Shown: piece after piece, positions 10,601 to 19,746 of the stretch
Layout of the letters: every line of letters starts with the position of its first letter
Position numbering within the stretch: the stretch's first letter is position 1
Assembly: GCF_900091495.1 (NCBI RefSeq)
Contig: NZ_LT607413.1
Span: forward strand, 7,695,501 to 7,759,500
Length of the DNA: 64,000 bases
Source: Micromonospora echinospora
GTDB lineage: Bacteria > Actinomycetota > Actinomycetes > Mycobacteriales > Micromonosporaceae
Reading direction: 5' to 3'
The notes under the pieces: generated by a model
What the model was told of the DNA's origin: nothing
What the model saw: only the letters and a program-made list of their open reading frames with translations
The model's database searches: none
Position numbers and translations under genes: made by a program

Positions 10601-13600
10601 GGAGATCCAGGTGAGCGTCTCCCCCGGCGACGAGCCGGAGCGCCGGGCCCTGACCATCCACTCCCGGCCGGCGACCGGGGAGGCGGACACCGACCGGACC
10701 TGGGTCCGCCACGCCACCGGAACCCTCGCCGAGACCGGACCGGACGAGGGGACGCGCCTGGACGAGTGGCCCCCGCCGCAGGCCGAGCCGTGGGACCTGA
10801 CCGACGCCTACCCCCGGCTGGCCGACGCCGGCTACCGGTACGGGCCGACGTTCCGGGGCCTGCACCGGGCCTGGCGGGACGGTGACGACCTCTACGCCGA
10901 GGTACGGCTCGCCGACGATCAGCCGGTCACCGGTTTCCACGTGCACCCGGCACTGCTCGACGCGGCGCTGCACCCCCTCGTGTCGGTCCTGCTCGACGGG
11001 GACACCCGGGCCGGGATCGCCCTGCCGTTCGCGTGGAGCGGGGTGCGGGTGCACGCGGTGGAGGCGACCGCGCTGCGGGTGCACGTCCGGCGCACCGGGG
11101 AGCGGAGCGCCGCGCTGACCCTGACCGACGAGTCCGGCTCGCCGGTCGCCGAGGTGGAGTCGCTCACCCTGCAACCCGCCGCCCCCGGTCAGCTCACCGC
11201 CACGGCGGCGCACCGGGACTCGCTGCTGGAGCTGGCCTGGACCGAGGTGACCGCGCCACCGACCGCCGGGGTCACGCGGCTGGCGGCGCTCGGCGAGAGC
11301 GACCTGGACGCAGTCGGCGCGACGGTCTACCCGGACCTGGCCACGCTGCTCGCCTCGGTCGAGGCCGGGGCGCCGGCGCCGGACGTGGTGGTGGCCACCG
11401 CCGGGGCCCCGGAGCCGGAGATGGTCCCGGCGACCCACTCGGCGGTCACCGCCACGCTGGACCTGCTCCAACAGTGGCTGGCCAGCGACCGGCTGGACGC
11501 CTCCCGCCTGGTGCTGACCACGTTCCGGGCGGTCGCCGCCGACCCGGGCGAGCCGGTCCGGGACCCGACGACCACCGCGGTGTGGGGGCTCGTGCGCTCC
11601 GCGCAGACCGAGCACCCCGGCCGGTTCGTCCTGGTCGACCTGGACACCCCGTCGCACCTGCGGGTTCCCGCCGCGGTCGCCACCGCCGAGCCGCAGGTGG
11701 CGGTCCGGGGGGACGCGCTGCGCGTACCCCGGCTGGCCCGCACCGGCACCGAACAGGACCTGGTCGTGCCGGAGACGCCGGACTGGCGGCTGCTGGCCGC
11801 ACCGCGCGGCACCATCGACAACCTGGCCCTGGCCGGGCCCGCCGGGACGGACCGTGCACTGGCCGAGGGGGAGGTCCGGATCGCGGTCCGGGCCGCCGGC
11901 CTGAACTTCCGCGACGTACTGATCACCCTCGACATGTATCCGGGCGCGGCGACGATGGGCTGCGAGGCGGCCGGGGTGGTCGTCGAGGTCGGCGCGGGCG
12001 TGACCGACCTGACCCCCGGCGACCGGGTGATGGGCCTCTTCCCCGACGGGGCCTTCGGTCCGGTCGCGGTGGCCGACCACCGGCTGCTCACCCGCATCCC
12101 GGCGGGTTGGACCTTCGCGCTCGCCGCCAGCGTGCCGACGGTCTTCCTCACCGCCTGGTACGGGCTGGTCGACCTGGCCGACCTGCGGGCCGGCGAACGG
12201 GTGCTGATCCACGCCGCCACCGGCGGGGTCGGCATGGCGGCGGTGCAGGTCGCCCGGCATCTGGGCGCCGAGGTCTTCGCCACGGCCAGCCCGGCGAAGT
12301 GGGACACGCTGGTGGAGGCCGGCTTCGACGACGCGCACATCGCCAACTCCCGCACGCTGGACTTCGAGCAGTGGTTCGCCGACGCGACCGGGCAGGAGGG
12401 CGTGGACGTGGTGCTCAACTCGCTGGCCGGCGAGTTCACCGACGCCTCGCTGCGGCTGCTGCCCCGGGGTGGCCGGTTCGTCGAGATGGGCAAGACCGAC
12501 ATCCGTCCGGCCGAGCGGGTCGCCGCCGACCACCCGGGAGTGACGTACCGGTTCTTCGACCTGCTGACGGTGGACCCGGACCGGATCCGGACGATGTTCG
12601 CCGCCCTGATGGACCTCTTCGGCTCCGGCGTGCTGGAGCCAAGCCCGATCACCACCTGGCCGATCGAGCGGGCCCCGGCCGCCTTCCGCCACCTCCAGCA
12701 GGCCCGGCACGTCGGCAAACTCGTGCTGACCCTGCCCGGAGGCCTCGACCCGGAGGGCACCGTCCTGATCACCGGCGGCACCGGCACGCTGGGTCGGCTG
12801 CTGGCCCGGCACCTGGTCACCCGGCACGCCGTCCGGCACCTGCTGCTGACCGGCCGACGCGGCCGGGACGCCGACGGGGTGGCCGAGCTGGAGAAGGAAC
12901 TCGCCGAGCTGGGCGCGGAGGTGACCGTGGCGGCCTGCGACGTGGCCGACCGGGACGCTCTGGCGCGGGTGCTCGACGAGGTGCCGCCGGCCCACCCGCT
13001 CACCGCGGTCGTGCACACCGCCGGCCTGCTCGACGACGCCACGGTCGAGGCGCTCGCCCCGGAACAGGTGACGGGGGTCCTGCGGCCCAAGGTGGACGGT
13101 GCCTGGCACCTGCACGACCTGACCCGGGACCTGCCGTTGGACGCCTTCGTGCTGTTCTCGTCGGTCGCCGGGACGATCGGGCTGGCCGGTCAGGGCAACT
13201 ACGCCGCCGCGAACGCGTTCCTCGACGGACTGGCCGCACTGCGCCGCTCCACCGGCCGCACCGCCACCTCGCTGGCCTGGGGCCTGTGGGCCGAGGCCAG
13301 CGGGATGACCGGGCACCTCGCCGAAGCCGACCTGGCTCGGATGAGCCGGGCCGGGGTCGCCGGACTGTCCAACGAGGAGGGTCTCGCCCTGTTCGACCTG
13401 GCCGTCACCCGTGACCAGGCCCACCTGGTGCCGGTTCGACTGGACCGGGCCGCGCTGCGGGGCCACGCGCGACTCGACACCGTCCCCGGCATGTTCCGGG
13501 ACCTCGTCCCGCCGCCCGGACGGCGGGTCGTCGAGCGGGTGACGCGGGGCGCGGGGTCGTCCTCCTCCTGGGCCGACCAGCTCGCCCAGCTACCCGAGGA

Positions 13601-13853
13601 GCGCCGGCACGACGCCCTGGTGCGGCTGCTGAGCACCGAGGTCGCGTCGGTCCTGGGCCGCAGCGGCGGGATCGACCACGGCCAGACGTTCCGGGACCTC
13701 GGTTTCGACTCGCTCGCCTCGGTGGAGCTGCGTAACCGGCTCCGGACCGCCACCGGGCTCCGGCTGCCCGCCGGGGTGGTCTTCGAGTACCCCCGGGTGG
13801 GCGAGCTGGCGGAGGTCCTGCTCGACCAGGTGCTGGCGGCGGGGAAGGCGTGA
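4602..13853 (+). CDS. Two-module type I polyketide synthase (KSQ-AT-ACP / KS-AT-DH-ER-KR-ACP)
   Basis: A 3083-residue modular PKS. The first KS has Gln180 in place of the catalytic Cys ([10 protein letters not shown]), the KSQ decarboxylase of loading modules. AT1 (GHSQGE, Ser632; YASH near 728) is methylmalonyl-type; ACP1 has Ser971. Module 1 follows: KS (Cys1201), AT (Ser1653, YASH), DH (His1954 in [13 protein letters not shown], with Asp where Gly is usual; Asp2120), ER ([10 protein letters not shown] near 2540), KR ([12 protein letters not shown]-type motif, Tyr2867) and ACP2 (Ser3037). There is no TE. A propionyl starter plus one fully reduced methylmalonyl unit should give 2-methylpentanoyl-ACP. 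It may be an acyl side-chain PKS, or the first protein of a longer line. GAGGGAACC precedes the GTG start. Confidence 0.95.
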   Translation: MSEPQTTVGEAPVGRTEPIAIVGLACRLPKAPDPGAFWELLRDGVEAVGEPPADRWRDVGEPPAEVRRAGYLDRVDTFDAAFFGISPREAAAMDPQQRLMLELSWEVLEEARIVPASVRDSRTGVFVGAIWDDYATLSYRGGPEAVSPHTVTGVHRSILANRVSHHLGLTGPSMTVDTGQSSSLVSVQLACESLRRGESTLAIAAGVNLIMAPESTTGMARAGALSPDGRCHTFDARANGYVRGEGGAAVLLKPLARALADGDRVHAVILGGAVNNDGVAEGLTVPSRAAQEEVLRLAYADAGVDPLDVQYVELHGTGTRVGDPVEAGALGRVLGAGRPADAPLLVGSAKTNVGHLEGAAGVVGLLKAVLALRHRLLPASLNFTTPNPAIPLDELRLRVQQRAGDWPRPEAPLLAGVSSFGIGGTNCHLVLAAAPGQPVGAEPARAVGGPTVDMIAWPLSARGEGALREQAANLVRHLDAHPDLDPGAVAHSLVTTRTRFDQRAVVVAGDIAEARAALTALAGGQPDNGLVTGSATPGKVVFAFPGQGSQWVGMALGLLDTHPVFTAQLQRCAEALAPYTDWNLLDVLRGEPDAPPLDRVDVLQPALWAMIISLAETWRGHGVEPDAVIGHSQGEIAAAYVAGALTLDESARIVARRAQAITAISGTGGMVSVPLPPDQVDLTPWAGRLHVGALNGPYSTVVSGDLDALDEITAAHAERGITCRRVNIDYASHTHHVEPLRERWDEMLGELRPTAARIPFWSTVAAGPVDGTALTAAYWYGNLRNPVRLDETVRALAAAGHTHFVEPSPHPVLTVGIQDSLDVSDVVGTTTGTLRRGDGGPRRLLLSLATVHTRTGRAPVLTVGPGSVPHDTVDLPTYPFQRESYWIAAGPAPTGSAPAGAAHPVRDAEPVRDARPGLTGTLAERLALLPGPERSRLTLDLVRKNAAAVLGHASDTAIGVDVTFRDLGFDSVLSLELRNRLAAATGLRLASGLLFNHPTPTALAGHLRDELVGAGGDTAATRAGADPDEPIAVVAIGCRYPGDVRSSEDLWRLVADGVDAIGEFPTNRGWDLEGLFDPEPGAPGKSYARHGGFLHRADEFDEEFFGISPREAAAMDPQQRLLLETSWEAFERAGIDPTTLRGSRTGVFMGLMSQEYGPRLYETSAGSDGYRLTGSTASVASGRISYVFGFEGPTFTVDTACSSSLVAIHLAVQSLRRGESTLAVAGGACVMSSPGIFVEFSRQRGLAPDGRCKAFGAGADGTGWAEGAGVLLLERLSDARRNGHRVLAVIRGSAINSDGASNGLTAPNGPSQERLIRDALADAGLSPAEVDAVEAHGTGTQLGDPIEAGALLATYGQDRPADRPVRLGSLKSNIGHSQAAAGVGGVIKMIEALRHDLLPPTLHASEPSPHVDWSSGAVSVLTEAVPWPRGERPRRGAVSSFGISGTNAHVILEEAPADADPTGGDDNPAAPGDAVVALPLSARGQAALREQAANLARHLDAHPDLDPTVVAHTLSTTRARFDHRAVVVAAGREATREALTALAAGRSAPNLVTGAPTEGKTVFVFPGQGSQWVGMALGLLDTHPVFTAQLHRCAEALAPYTDWNLLDVLRGEPGTPPLDRVDVIQPVLWAMMISLAETWRAHGVEPDAVIGHSQGEIAAAYVAGALTLDDSARVVARRSQAITALAGTGGMVSVPLPVEEVDLSPWAERIHVAAINGPHSTVVAGEAAALEDLVATFQGRDVNARRIDVDYASHTPFVEPIRERMHELLGEIRPRAARIPFWSTYTGGLLDTTELGTGYWFQNLRNTVRFAETVRALAAAGHTHFVETSPHPVLTIGIQDTLDAADHPGTTTGTLKRGEGTAARLLLSLAHVHTHTGHRPRLVTDPTYEPGGTVDLPTYPFQPHRHWLAAPGGAAPDRTGGHRFLDAEIDLAGDAGVLLSGRLSRRAHPWLADHAVRDTVLLPGTALVDLASYAADRAGCGAVDDLVLEAPLVLPATGGVEIQVSVSPGDEPERRALTIHSRPATGEADTDRTWVRHATGTLAETGPDEGTRLDEWPPPQAEPWDLTDAYPRLADAGYRYGPTFRGLHRAWRDGDDLYAEVRLADDQPVTGFHVHPALLDAALHPLVSVLLDGDTRAGIALPFAWSGVRVHAVEATALRVHVRRTGERSAALTLTDESGSPVAEVESLTLQPAAPGQLTATAAHRDSLLELAWTEVTAPPTAGVTRLAALGESDLDAVGATVYPDLATLLASVEAGAPAPDVVVATAGAPEPEMVPATHSAVTATLDLLQQWLASDRLDASRLVLTTFRAVAADPGEPVRDPTTTAVWGLVRSAQTEHPGRFVLVDLDTPSHLRVPAAVATAEPQVAVRGDALRVPRLARTGTEQDLVVPETPDWRLLAAPRGTIDNLALAGPAGTDRALAEGEVRIAVRAAGLNFRDVLITLDMYPGAATMGCEAAGVVVEVGAGVTDLTPGDRVMGLFPDGAFGPVAVADHRLLTRIPAGWTFALAASVPTVFLTAWYGLVDLADLRAGERVLIHAATGGVGMAAVQVARHLGAEVFATASPAKWDTLVEAGFDDAHIANSRTLDFEQWFADATGQEGVDVVLNSLAGEFTDASLRLLPRGGRFVEMGKTDIRPAERVAADHPGVTYRFFDLLTVDPDRIRTMFAALMDLFGSGVLEPSPITTWPIERAPAAFRHLQQARHVGKLVLTLPGGLDPEGTVLITGGTGTLGRLLARHLVTRHAVRHLLLTGRRGRDADGVAELEKELAELGAEVTVAACDVADRDALARVLDEVPPAHPLTAVVHTAGLLDDATVEALAPEQVTGVLRPKVDGAWHLHDLTRDLPLDAFVLFSSVAGTIGLAGQGNYAAANAFLDGLAALRRSTGRTATSLAWGLWAEASGMTGHLAEADLARMSRAGVAGLSNEEGLALFDLAVTRDQAHLVPVRLDRAALRGHARLDTVPGMFRDLVPPPGRRVVERVTRGAGSSSSWADQLAQLPEERRHDALVRLLSTEVASVLGRSGGIDHGQTFRDLGFDSLASVELRNRLRTATGLRLPAGVVFEYPRVGELAEVLLDQVLAAGKA

Positions 13854-13942
13854 CCTCGGGGCCGCCGGTGGCGGCGGCGCCACATCGGGACGGGACGGTG
13901 ACGCCCCCGGCCGGTGGTGCTGCCACCGTCACCGGCGGCCCC

Positions 13943-14120
13943 GCTCCAGGTCCGCTCGCCCGCCGGCCCGGTGCCCGGTGGTCCGCCCCGCCCGGCACCG
14001 CTCCAGGTCCGGTCGCCCCCGCCGATCTGGTGCAGGGTGGCCCGCCCCGCCCGGCACCGCTCCAGGTCCGCTCGCCCCGCCGGTCTGGTGCCCGGTGGCC
14101 CGCCCCGCCCGGCTCCGGCC
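13943..14120. repeat. Tandem repeat of about 57-59 bp
   Basis: Three imperfect head-to-tail units begin with GCTCCAGGTCCG at about 13943, 14000 and 14059, with a decayed fourth near 14111. Each unit ends in GCCCGCCCCGCCCGGC. They fill part of the 498-bp gap between the PKS stop and the convergent SARP stop, where no convincing gene is visible. The function is unknown; G-rich strands could fold and aid termination. Confidence 0.75.
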
Positions 14121-14351
14121 GGACCGCTGGTTCCCGTGCGCCGACCAAGACGAAGAGACCGCCCGGGTGCCGGCTGGCCGCGCGCTGTGCGCGGCACCGG
14201 TCACTCGGACGGTCCGACGTCGCGGCCCGGGCCGAGGGCCCGGCCGGCAGCCTGCGGTCCCGGAGTGGGTAACCGCCCACCATCCGGTCCCGGCCGACCG
14301 GCCCCGGCCCGGGGCGCGGTCGCTGCCGACGCGTCCTCCTGCACTACCGCA

Positions 14352-15239
14352 CTACTGCACCGCCCCGACCTGCCGGTGCTCCAGACGCCGCTGCCGGGGG
14401 ATGGACATGGCCAGGGACTCCAGGCCGAGGGGCGGCGGACCGGCCTCGCTGAGACTCGGGTCGCCCTCGAGGATGGCCCGGTGCAACCGTTGCAGGTCGC
14501 CCGAGGGGTCCACCCCCAGCTCGGCCACCAGGGCCTTGCGTGCCCCCTGGTAGACGCCGAGCGCCTCGGAGCGGCGCCCCGCCCGGTAGAGCGCGAGCAT
14601 CAGCTTGGCCTGGAACCCTTCGTGGGTGGGCTGCCGGGCGGAGAGCCCGACCAGCTCGCTGAGGAGTTCGTGGTGCCGTCCCAGCAGCAGGTCCGCCTCG
14701 ATACGCAGTTCCAGGGCGCTCTTGCTCATCTCCTCCAGCCGCAGCACCTCCACCTGGAGGATCGGCCCCGGCGTGACGTCCACCAGCGCCGGCCCCCGCC
14801 AGAGCGCCAATGCCTCCCGGAGGATCCGGGCCGCAGTCTCCGTACGGCCGGACTCGAGCGCGGCGCGGCCCTGGGCGACGAGTTGCTCGAAGCGCAGCGA
14901 GTCGAGCGCCTCGGGGGCGAGCGAGAGCATGTACCCGCCTGCGAACGTCCGCAGATCCGACCCGGACACGGAACCCCCGGTGGCGACCGGCTGCGGGGCG
15001 AGTGCCCGTTGCAGGTGTTTACGGAGTTGGTACACGTAGGTCTGCAGGGTGGTGGTGACACTGGTGGGCGGACTGTTCTCCCACAGTTCTTCGATGATCT
15101 GTTCGTTACGGACGACGCGATTGGCACAAATTGCGAGAAGCGCGAGCACCCGACGCGGTTTTGGCGCCGTTGGCGTCATATCCATTTGGCCGACATGAAC
15201 CGACAAGGGACCGAGCACGTTGATCTGCAATGCTGTCAC
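14352..15239 (-). CDS. SARP-family pathway-specific transcription activator
   Basis: A Streptomyces-antibiotic-regulatory-protein type activator of about 295 residues. It has an OmpR-like winged-helix domain (LQINVLGPLSVHVG through LQTYVYQLRKHLQ, with GGYMLS at its end) followed by a bacterial transcriptional activation domain rich in helices (DSLRFEQLVAQGRAALESG onward). SARPs bind direct repeats overlapping the -35 region of cluster promoters. I prefer GTG at 15239, which places LGPL close to the N-terminus; an in-frame ATG at 15299 would add 20 residues but lies inside a palindrome and lacks a ribosome site. It faces the PKS gene and is likely to control the cluster. Confidence 0.88.
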   Translation of the reverse strand: MTALQINVLGPLSVHVGQMDMTPTAPKPRRVLALLAICANRVVRNEQIIEELWENSPPTSVTTTLQTYVYQLRKHLQRALAPQPVATGGSVSGSDLRTFAGGYMLSLAPEALDSLRFEQLVAQGRAALESGRTETAARILREALALWRGPALVDVTPGPILQVEVLRLEEMSKSALELRIEADLLLGRHHELLSELVGLSARQPTHEGFQAKLMLALYRAGRRSEALGVYQGARKALVAELGVDPSGDLQRLHRAILEGDPSLSEAGPPPLGLESLAMSIPRQRRLEHRQVGAVQ

Positions 15240-15288
15240 ATCCTTCTCTACGCCCTTGGGCCCCGGCCCGAATAGTGTCAGCGCAATT

Positions 15289-15304
15289 CCTGAACGCATT
15301 CAGG
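15289..15304. promoter_or_regulatory. 16-bp palindrome upstream of SARP gene
   Basis: CCTGAACGCATTCAGG has perfect 6-bp arms around CGCA and lies about 50 bp before the preferred SARP start. It is a plausible operator for a regulator of the activator gene; no binding protein is identified. Confidence 0.4.
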
Positions 15305-16613
15305 ACCACATCATCGTCAGGCAATCCCCATTACCCAAACACACCTGACGGCTTGTGGGCGCAACAATACGTGAGCCGTGCGTTACCACACGTAACGCTG
15401 GGCACCGATACGCACAGTGGAATTCGCAGCGACGGGGCGCCCCCCAGCTGCCGCGTCTTGCCATCGTTACTCAGTGAGACATGGAGGTAACTCAAGGTGA
15501 CACTAGCAGCCCCCCAGCTCCGACGGTCAACCATTGACTGAATCATCGATTGTCGAATCAAATATTTCCCGGTGCGGCAACACCGGCCATCCTGATCAAC
15601 TAATCGATGCATGCCTCTGTTCATCACTATGCCCCATTGCAGGTTGCCGCACAAGCATGCACAGAAACCAAGAAGCTTTCGAGCGGGCTTCGAGGCACCC
15701 ATGCATTGTTGGAGCAGGCTTCACAGGATGTAGTGAAATTGTGCGCGGCGACTCCGGGCCGAAGCAACCTCAATTACACCTGTCGGCGGGGCGGCGCCGC
15801 CATCAGAAATCAGTCACCGAGGGAACGTTTGCGCTGATCATGAGGGCACGCCGGGAGTTGCACCGGAGGCGCCCGACACCCCCGGGCGGGCCGTCGGCTC
15901 CACCGACGACGCGCAACCGTTCCGATCCTGGGCGTATACGATCGGTAGTGTTCGATCCTGACGGTCAGAGCCCTTAGGTCATGTATCGGAAAGATAAAGC
16001 TGTCAGCTGGCTGACACTGGAGCGGTCGCCACCCATCGGAACACTGCCCACCCGGCGCGGCATACCGCCCGGCAGCCCCGGCTGCCGCATGCCGAAAACC
16101 GGGGAGCACCTGGTGATAGCAGGATCTGGGCGTCCAAAAAGTACATCGAACTACATACAAGGCAGAGGAGGTGGGGCCGACCCGGACCGCCGCCTCAGCC
16201 TCCTCGCTCCCGCCCGCGGAGTCACCCCGCCGGACGGGTGACACCGGAGACCCACCGGCTCGAAGTGACACGCCGTCGGCACCGGCCCGACTCACCCGAC
16301 CGGGGCACCCGCTGCCGCACGGCACCAGGCACAGGCATGGCCAGGCACCCAACCCATGAATGGGCATTCCTGGAAAACCCCTGGACATTTTCTGGACGCG
16401 CAACGGTGAGCGGAACGTCAGCAGTCGAACACGGATCCGCGCGGACGGCGGGAAAAGCAGAACGGCCGGCTCCACACCGACCGTTCACCATAGAACTGAC
16501 GGACACCCCGAACAGCGCAGGACGCCACGACCATCCGAACCACCAGAGCGGACCATAGTCCAAAATGGATGGTACTAAGGGGATGGTCGTGGCGCGGATC
16601 GACAACGCGTTGG
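15305..16613. other. Long stretch without a convincing gene
   Basis: About 1.3 kb with lower G+C than its surroundings (especially 15300-15800). The open frames present are short, use poor codons and show no recognisable domains. It probably holds the SARP promoter region plus decayed DNA next to the IS3 remnant. Confidence 0.6.
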
Positions 16614-16934
16614 TCACAGGAGTCGGCGCTGCTGGTCCAGTTGTGAGGCGAAGAAGGCACTGGCCGCCGTCAGTATCTCGTTCACCCGGCGGAGTTCGGC
16701 GTTCTCGGCCCGGAGCCGGTGCAACTCCTCCGCCTCGGTCTCCGACAGACGCTCGGCGCGGGGATCGGGTCGCTCGCCACGCTCGATCTCGTCCTGCCGG
16801 ATCCAGGTCCGCAGCGCCTCCGGGTGAACGTCGAGGTCCCGGGCGAGCTGCACGATCGGGGGCCGTGGATCGGATCCCCGCCACTGCTCCACCGCGCGGA
16901 TCCGCAGCTCGTCCGGATACTTCTTGGGCGGCGC
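16614..16934 (-). CDS. IS3-family transposase OrfA (element remnant)
   Basis: A 106-residue protein with the IS3 OrfA layout: MAPPKKYPDELRIRAVEQW helix-turn-helix start, DVHPEALRTWIRQDEIERG, then a leucine-zipper-like segment ELHRLRAENAELRRVNEIL. GAGGGAGGGATGCTC precedes the ATG at 16934. The integrase-core OrfB that should follow and be joined by frameshifting is absent on the downstream (lower coordinate) side, so the element cannot move by itself and is a remnant. It lies in the gene-poor stretch between the SARP and MMPL genes, marking an old insertion. Confidence 0.8.
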   Translation of the reverse strand, partial: APPKKYPDELRIRAVEQWRGSDPRPPIVQLARDLDVHPEALRTWIRQDEIERGERPDPRAERLSETEAEELHRLRAENAELRRVNEILTAASAFFASQLDQQRRLL

Positions 16935-17000
16935 CATGAGCATCCCTCCCTCTCGTGCTTCCCGCGGCTCCGCACCGCGCCCGCCTGCAGATCCCCGTGA

Positions 17001-17028
17001 GCGGTCCAACCGTCATCGGTTGGACCGC
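17001..17028. repeat. 12-bp stem hairpin at IS3 remnant edge
   Basis: GCGGTCCAACCG (17001-17012) and CGGTTGGACCGC (17017-17028) form a perfect inverted repeat 66 bp upstream of the OrfA start. It may be part of the IS end, or a hairpin that shields the transposase gene from outside transcription. Confidence 0.5.
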
Positions 17029-17143
17029 CGGCGACGCGGATCATCGGGGTGAGCCGCGTGCCACTGACTGACCATGTGCTGTGTACGAGCACTCCGGCCG
17101 TGCCCCGGAGGCGCGACCGGTCCGGCGACGACCGCCGCCGGCT

Positions 17144-17173
17144 CCGCCGTGGGCCCGGCCGGGCCCACGGCGG
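17144..17173 (-). terminator. Terminator after MMPL gene
   Basis: A perfect 13-bp stem (CCGCCGTGGGCCC with GGGCCCACGGCGG) and a 4-base loop lies about 10 bp beyond the 3' end of the MMPL gene. Confidence 0.75.
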
Positions 17174-17182
17174 CCGTCGTCG

Positions 17183-19366
17183 TCAGACCCCGACGGGCTC
17201 CCGCTCCTCCTCACGGGCCTCCTCGGCGGCACCGCTGTGCTCGAGGGCGACCCTGGGCAACGCCCGCTGCAGGAAACGGGGCAGCCACCAGGCCTTCTTG
17301 CCGAAGATCTGCATCACGGCGGGCAGGATCAGGCAGCCGATGAGCAGGGCGTCGGCGAGGATCGCGACCGCGAGCCCGAGCCCGAACTGCTGGAGCATGC
17401 GGGTGGGGCTGAGCATGAAGGCGGCGAAGACCACCACCATGATGGCACCGGCCGCGGTGACCACCTTCCCGGTCGTCGCGATCCCCTCGCGGACCGCCTC
17501 CGTCGGATCCTTGCTGCGCTCCCACTCCTCGTGCATCCGGGAGAGGAGGAAGACCTGGTAGTCCATGGAGAGACCGAAGGCCACCGCGAAGATCATGACC
17601 GGTACGTACGCCTCGATCGGTCCCGGCTCGACGCCGAGGCGCCCGTCCTGGAAGACCAGCGTCATGATGCCCAGCGCCACGCCCACGCTGAGCACGTTGA
17701 GCACCGCGGCGAAGAGCGGGATCAGCAGCGACCGGAAGACCAGGATGAGCAGGAGCGTGGAGAGACCGACCACGACGAGCACGAAGATCGGCATCTTCGC
17801 GGCCACCGCCTCGGAGAAGTCGACCGTGGCGGCCGTGCTGCCACCGATCAGATACCGCGCGCCGGTCTCCTCCGCCACCGGCGGCAGCACGTTCTCCCGG
17901 AGTCGGTCGACCAGGTCCATGGTCTCCTGGTCCTGCGGCTTCGACTCGGGCAGCACGATGATCAGGGAGAGGTTCTCACCGATCGTGTTCGGCGGTACGG
18001 CGGTGGCCACGCCCTCGGTCGCGGCGATGGCGCTCTGGGCGCGGGCCGCGTCCTCCGGGCTTCCGTCGGCGAGCACGATCAGCGGCCCGTTGAAGCCCGG
18101 TCCGAAGCCCTCGGCCAGCAGGTCGTACGCCTGGCGGCTGTGGGTGGACTCCGGGTCGTTGCCGGCGTCGGCGAAGCCCAGGTTCATGTTGATCACCGGA
18201 ACCGCGAGCGCCACCAGGACCGCCAGCGGCACCAGCGCGTTCACCCAGCGGTACTTCTGCACCCAGGTCACCCAGCGCCGCCACTGCGTCCCCTCGGCGG
18301 CCTTGCCCTTGGCGAGCCGCTTCTGCACGCCCTTCTCGATCCGGCCGCCAACGAGGGACAGCAGCGCGGGGAGCAGGGTGAGCGAGGAGAGCATGGTGAC
18401 CAGGACGGTCATCGCGACGGCCACCGCGACCCCCTGGAGGGAGCCGAGACCCAGCACGACCAGGCCGATCAGGGCCAGGATGACGGTGCAGCCGGCGAAG
18501 AAGACGGTTCGGCCGGCGGTGTCCTGCGCATTGATCGCGGCCTGCCGCCGCTCGACGCCCTTGAGCAGCTCGGAGCGGTACCGGGAGAAGATCAGCAGGG
18601 CGTAGTCGATGCCGACGCCGAGACCGACGAGCATCATCAGCGGCGCGGTGAAGTCGGCGATGGTCGCCACGTGCGACGCCAGCCCGATCAGGCCGATCGC
18701 CGAGCCCACGGCGAAGATGGCGATCACCAGCGGCAGGCTGGCCGCCACGATCGAGCCGAACAGGATCACCATGATGACGAGCGCGGCGAGCATGCCGGCG
18801 AACTCGGCGCCGCCGCCACCGCCCTCCTGCGCCGCACGGATCGGCGCGCCGCCGAGCTCGACCCGGAGCCCCTCGCCCTCGGCGGCGTCGGCGGTGTCAA
18901 TGATCTTGCGGACGTCGTCGGCCGGCACGTCGGCGGACTGGCCGTCGAGCGCGACGGTGGCGTACCCGATGGTGCCCTGCTCCGAGATGCCGAAGCCCTC
19001 GTACGGGCTCTGCACGCCGGCGACGTGGGGCAGCTCCTTGACCTTCGCGAGCATCGACTCGATCCGGACCTGGGTGCCGGGGTCACGCAGACCGGCCTCG
19101 CGCTCGAAGACGACCTGGATCGACTCGCCGGACTGCACCGGCGCCCGCTCCTCGAGCAGGTCCAGGGACTTCTGCGATTCCGTGCCCGGCAGCGAGAAGT
19201 CGTTGCGGTAGTCACTGCCCACGGCCTGGGCCGCGACGGTGACGCCGGCCAGCACGAGAACCCAGAGCACGACGGCGATCCAGCGGCGCCGGTACGCCCA
19301 GCCGCCCAGCCGTTCGAAGACACTCGGGCGCCGCGTCGGCGAGGCTGCGGCGGTTGTTCTGGTCAT
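17183..19366 (-). CDS. MMPL/RND-family membrane exporter
   Basis: A 727-residue exporter of the MMPL branch of the RND superfamily. One N-terminal helix (WIAVVLWVLVLAGVTVAA), a porter loop of about 135 residues, five helices containing GLGVGIDYALLIFSRYR, then a second helix, loop and five helices with FGLSMDYQVFLLSRMHEEW. The paired G-x-D-Y and S-M-D-Y motifs are the proton-relay segments of this family, whose members export lipids or natural products. AGGAGGTCGAGCACTG precedes the ATG. It stands alone on the reverse strand with its own terminator; a resistance or export role for the nearby cluster is possible but unproven. Confidence 0.92.
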   Translation of the reverse strand: MTRTTAAASPTRRPSVFERLGGWAYRRRWIAVVLWVLVLAGVTVAAQAVGSDYRNDFSLPGTESQKSLDLLEERAPVQSGESIQVVFEREAGLRDPGTQVRIESMLAKVKELPHVAGVQSPYEGFGISEQGTIGYATVALDGQSADVPADDVRKIIDTADAAEGEGLRVELGGAPIRAAQEGGGGGAEFAGMLAALVIMVILFGSIVAASLPLVIAIFAVGSAIGLIGLASHVATIADFTAPLMMLVGLGVGIDYALLIFSRYRSELLKGVERRQAAINAQDTAGRTVFFAGCTVILALIGLVVLGLGSLQGVAVAVAMTVLVTMLSSLTLLPALLSLVGGRIEKGVQKRLAKGKAAEGTQWRRWVTWVQKYRWVNALVPLAVLVALAVPVINMNLGFADAGNDPESTHSRQAYDLLAEGFGPGFNGPLIVLADGSPEDAARAQSAIAATEGVATAVPPNTIGENLSLIIVLPESKPQDQETMDLVDRLRENVLPPVAEETGARYLIGGSTAATVDFSEAVAAKMPIFVLVVVGLSTLLLILVFRSLLIPLFAAVLNVLSVGVALGIMTLVFQDGRLGVEPGPIEAYVPVMIFAVAFGLSMDYQVFLLSRMHEEWERSKDPTEAVREGIATTGKVVTAAGAIMVVVFAAFMLSPTRMLQQFGLGLAVAILADALLIGCLILPAVMQIFGKKAWWLPRFLQRALPRVALEHSGAAEEAREEEREPVGV

Positions 19367-19402
19367 CAGTGCTCGACCTCCTGAGACGCACGCTCAGATA
19401 GA

Positions 19403-19423
19403 TAGCTTGTCTACTTGTAGCTA
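19403..19423. promoter_or_regulatory. Candidate operator upstream of MMPL gene
   Basis: TAGCT at 19403 and AGCTA at 19419 bracket TGTCTACTTGT, including the direct repeat CTTGT-N3-CTTGT, 37-57 bp before the MMPL ATG in an unusually A+T-rich patch. MMPL genes are often controlled by TetR-type repressors at such sites, but no regulator gene is adjacent. Confidence 0.35.
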
Positions 19424-19746
19424 CGCCACCTTAACAGGGAGATCCGTAGCCGGACTACAGCTCCGGTCGCGCTCGGGCCGCCTTCCGGCCGTCGCAGACG
19501 CAGGAACCCGGGGTCACCGGACACCGGATCGGGACCGCCCTCAGGGTCGCCGCCGCACGCCGCTGACCTGGGCCGAATCAACCGTTCCGGTACCCGGCCC
19601 CGACCTGACGGGCCCGGCGCTCCCCGCCCCGACTCAGGGTGAACCCTGCGTTTCCCCTGGAGTTCTCGACGACAGGTGGACGCTGTCGCGGATACGCAGC
19701 CAGGCTACGGGTGTACCGACCCCTTGAAACCCAGAGGTGATTGCCC

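Noticed and set aside
7560..13466. A 1968-residue open frame antisense to the PKS
   Set aside because: It is a product of high G+C in third codon positions; its Gly/Arg/Pro-rich translation has no domain, while the plus strand encodes a complete PKS.
15810..16475. A 221-residue reverse frame in the gene-poor stretch
   Set aside because: Cys/Arg/Ser-rich low-quality translation, no ribosome site and no recognisable fold.
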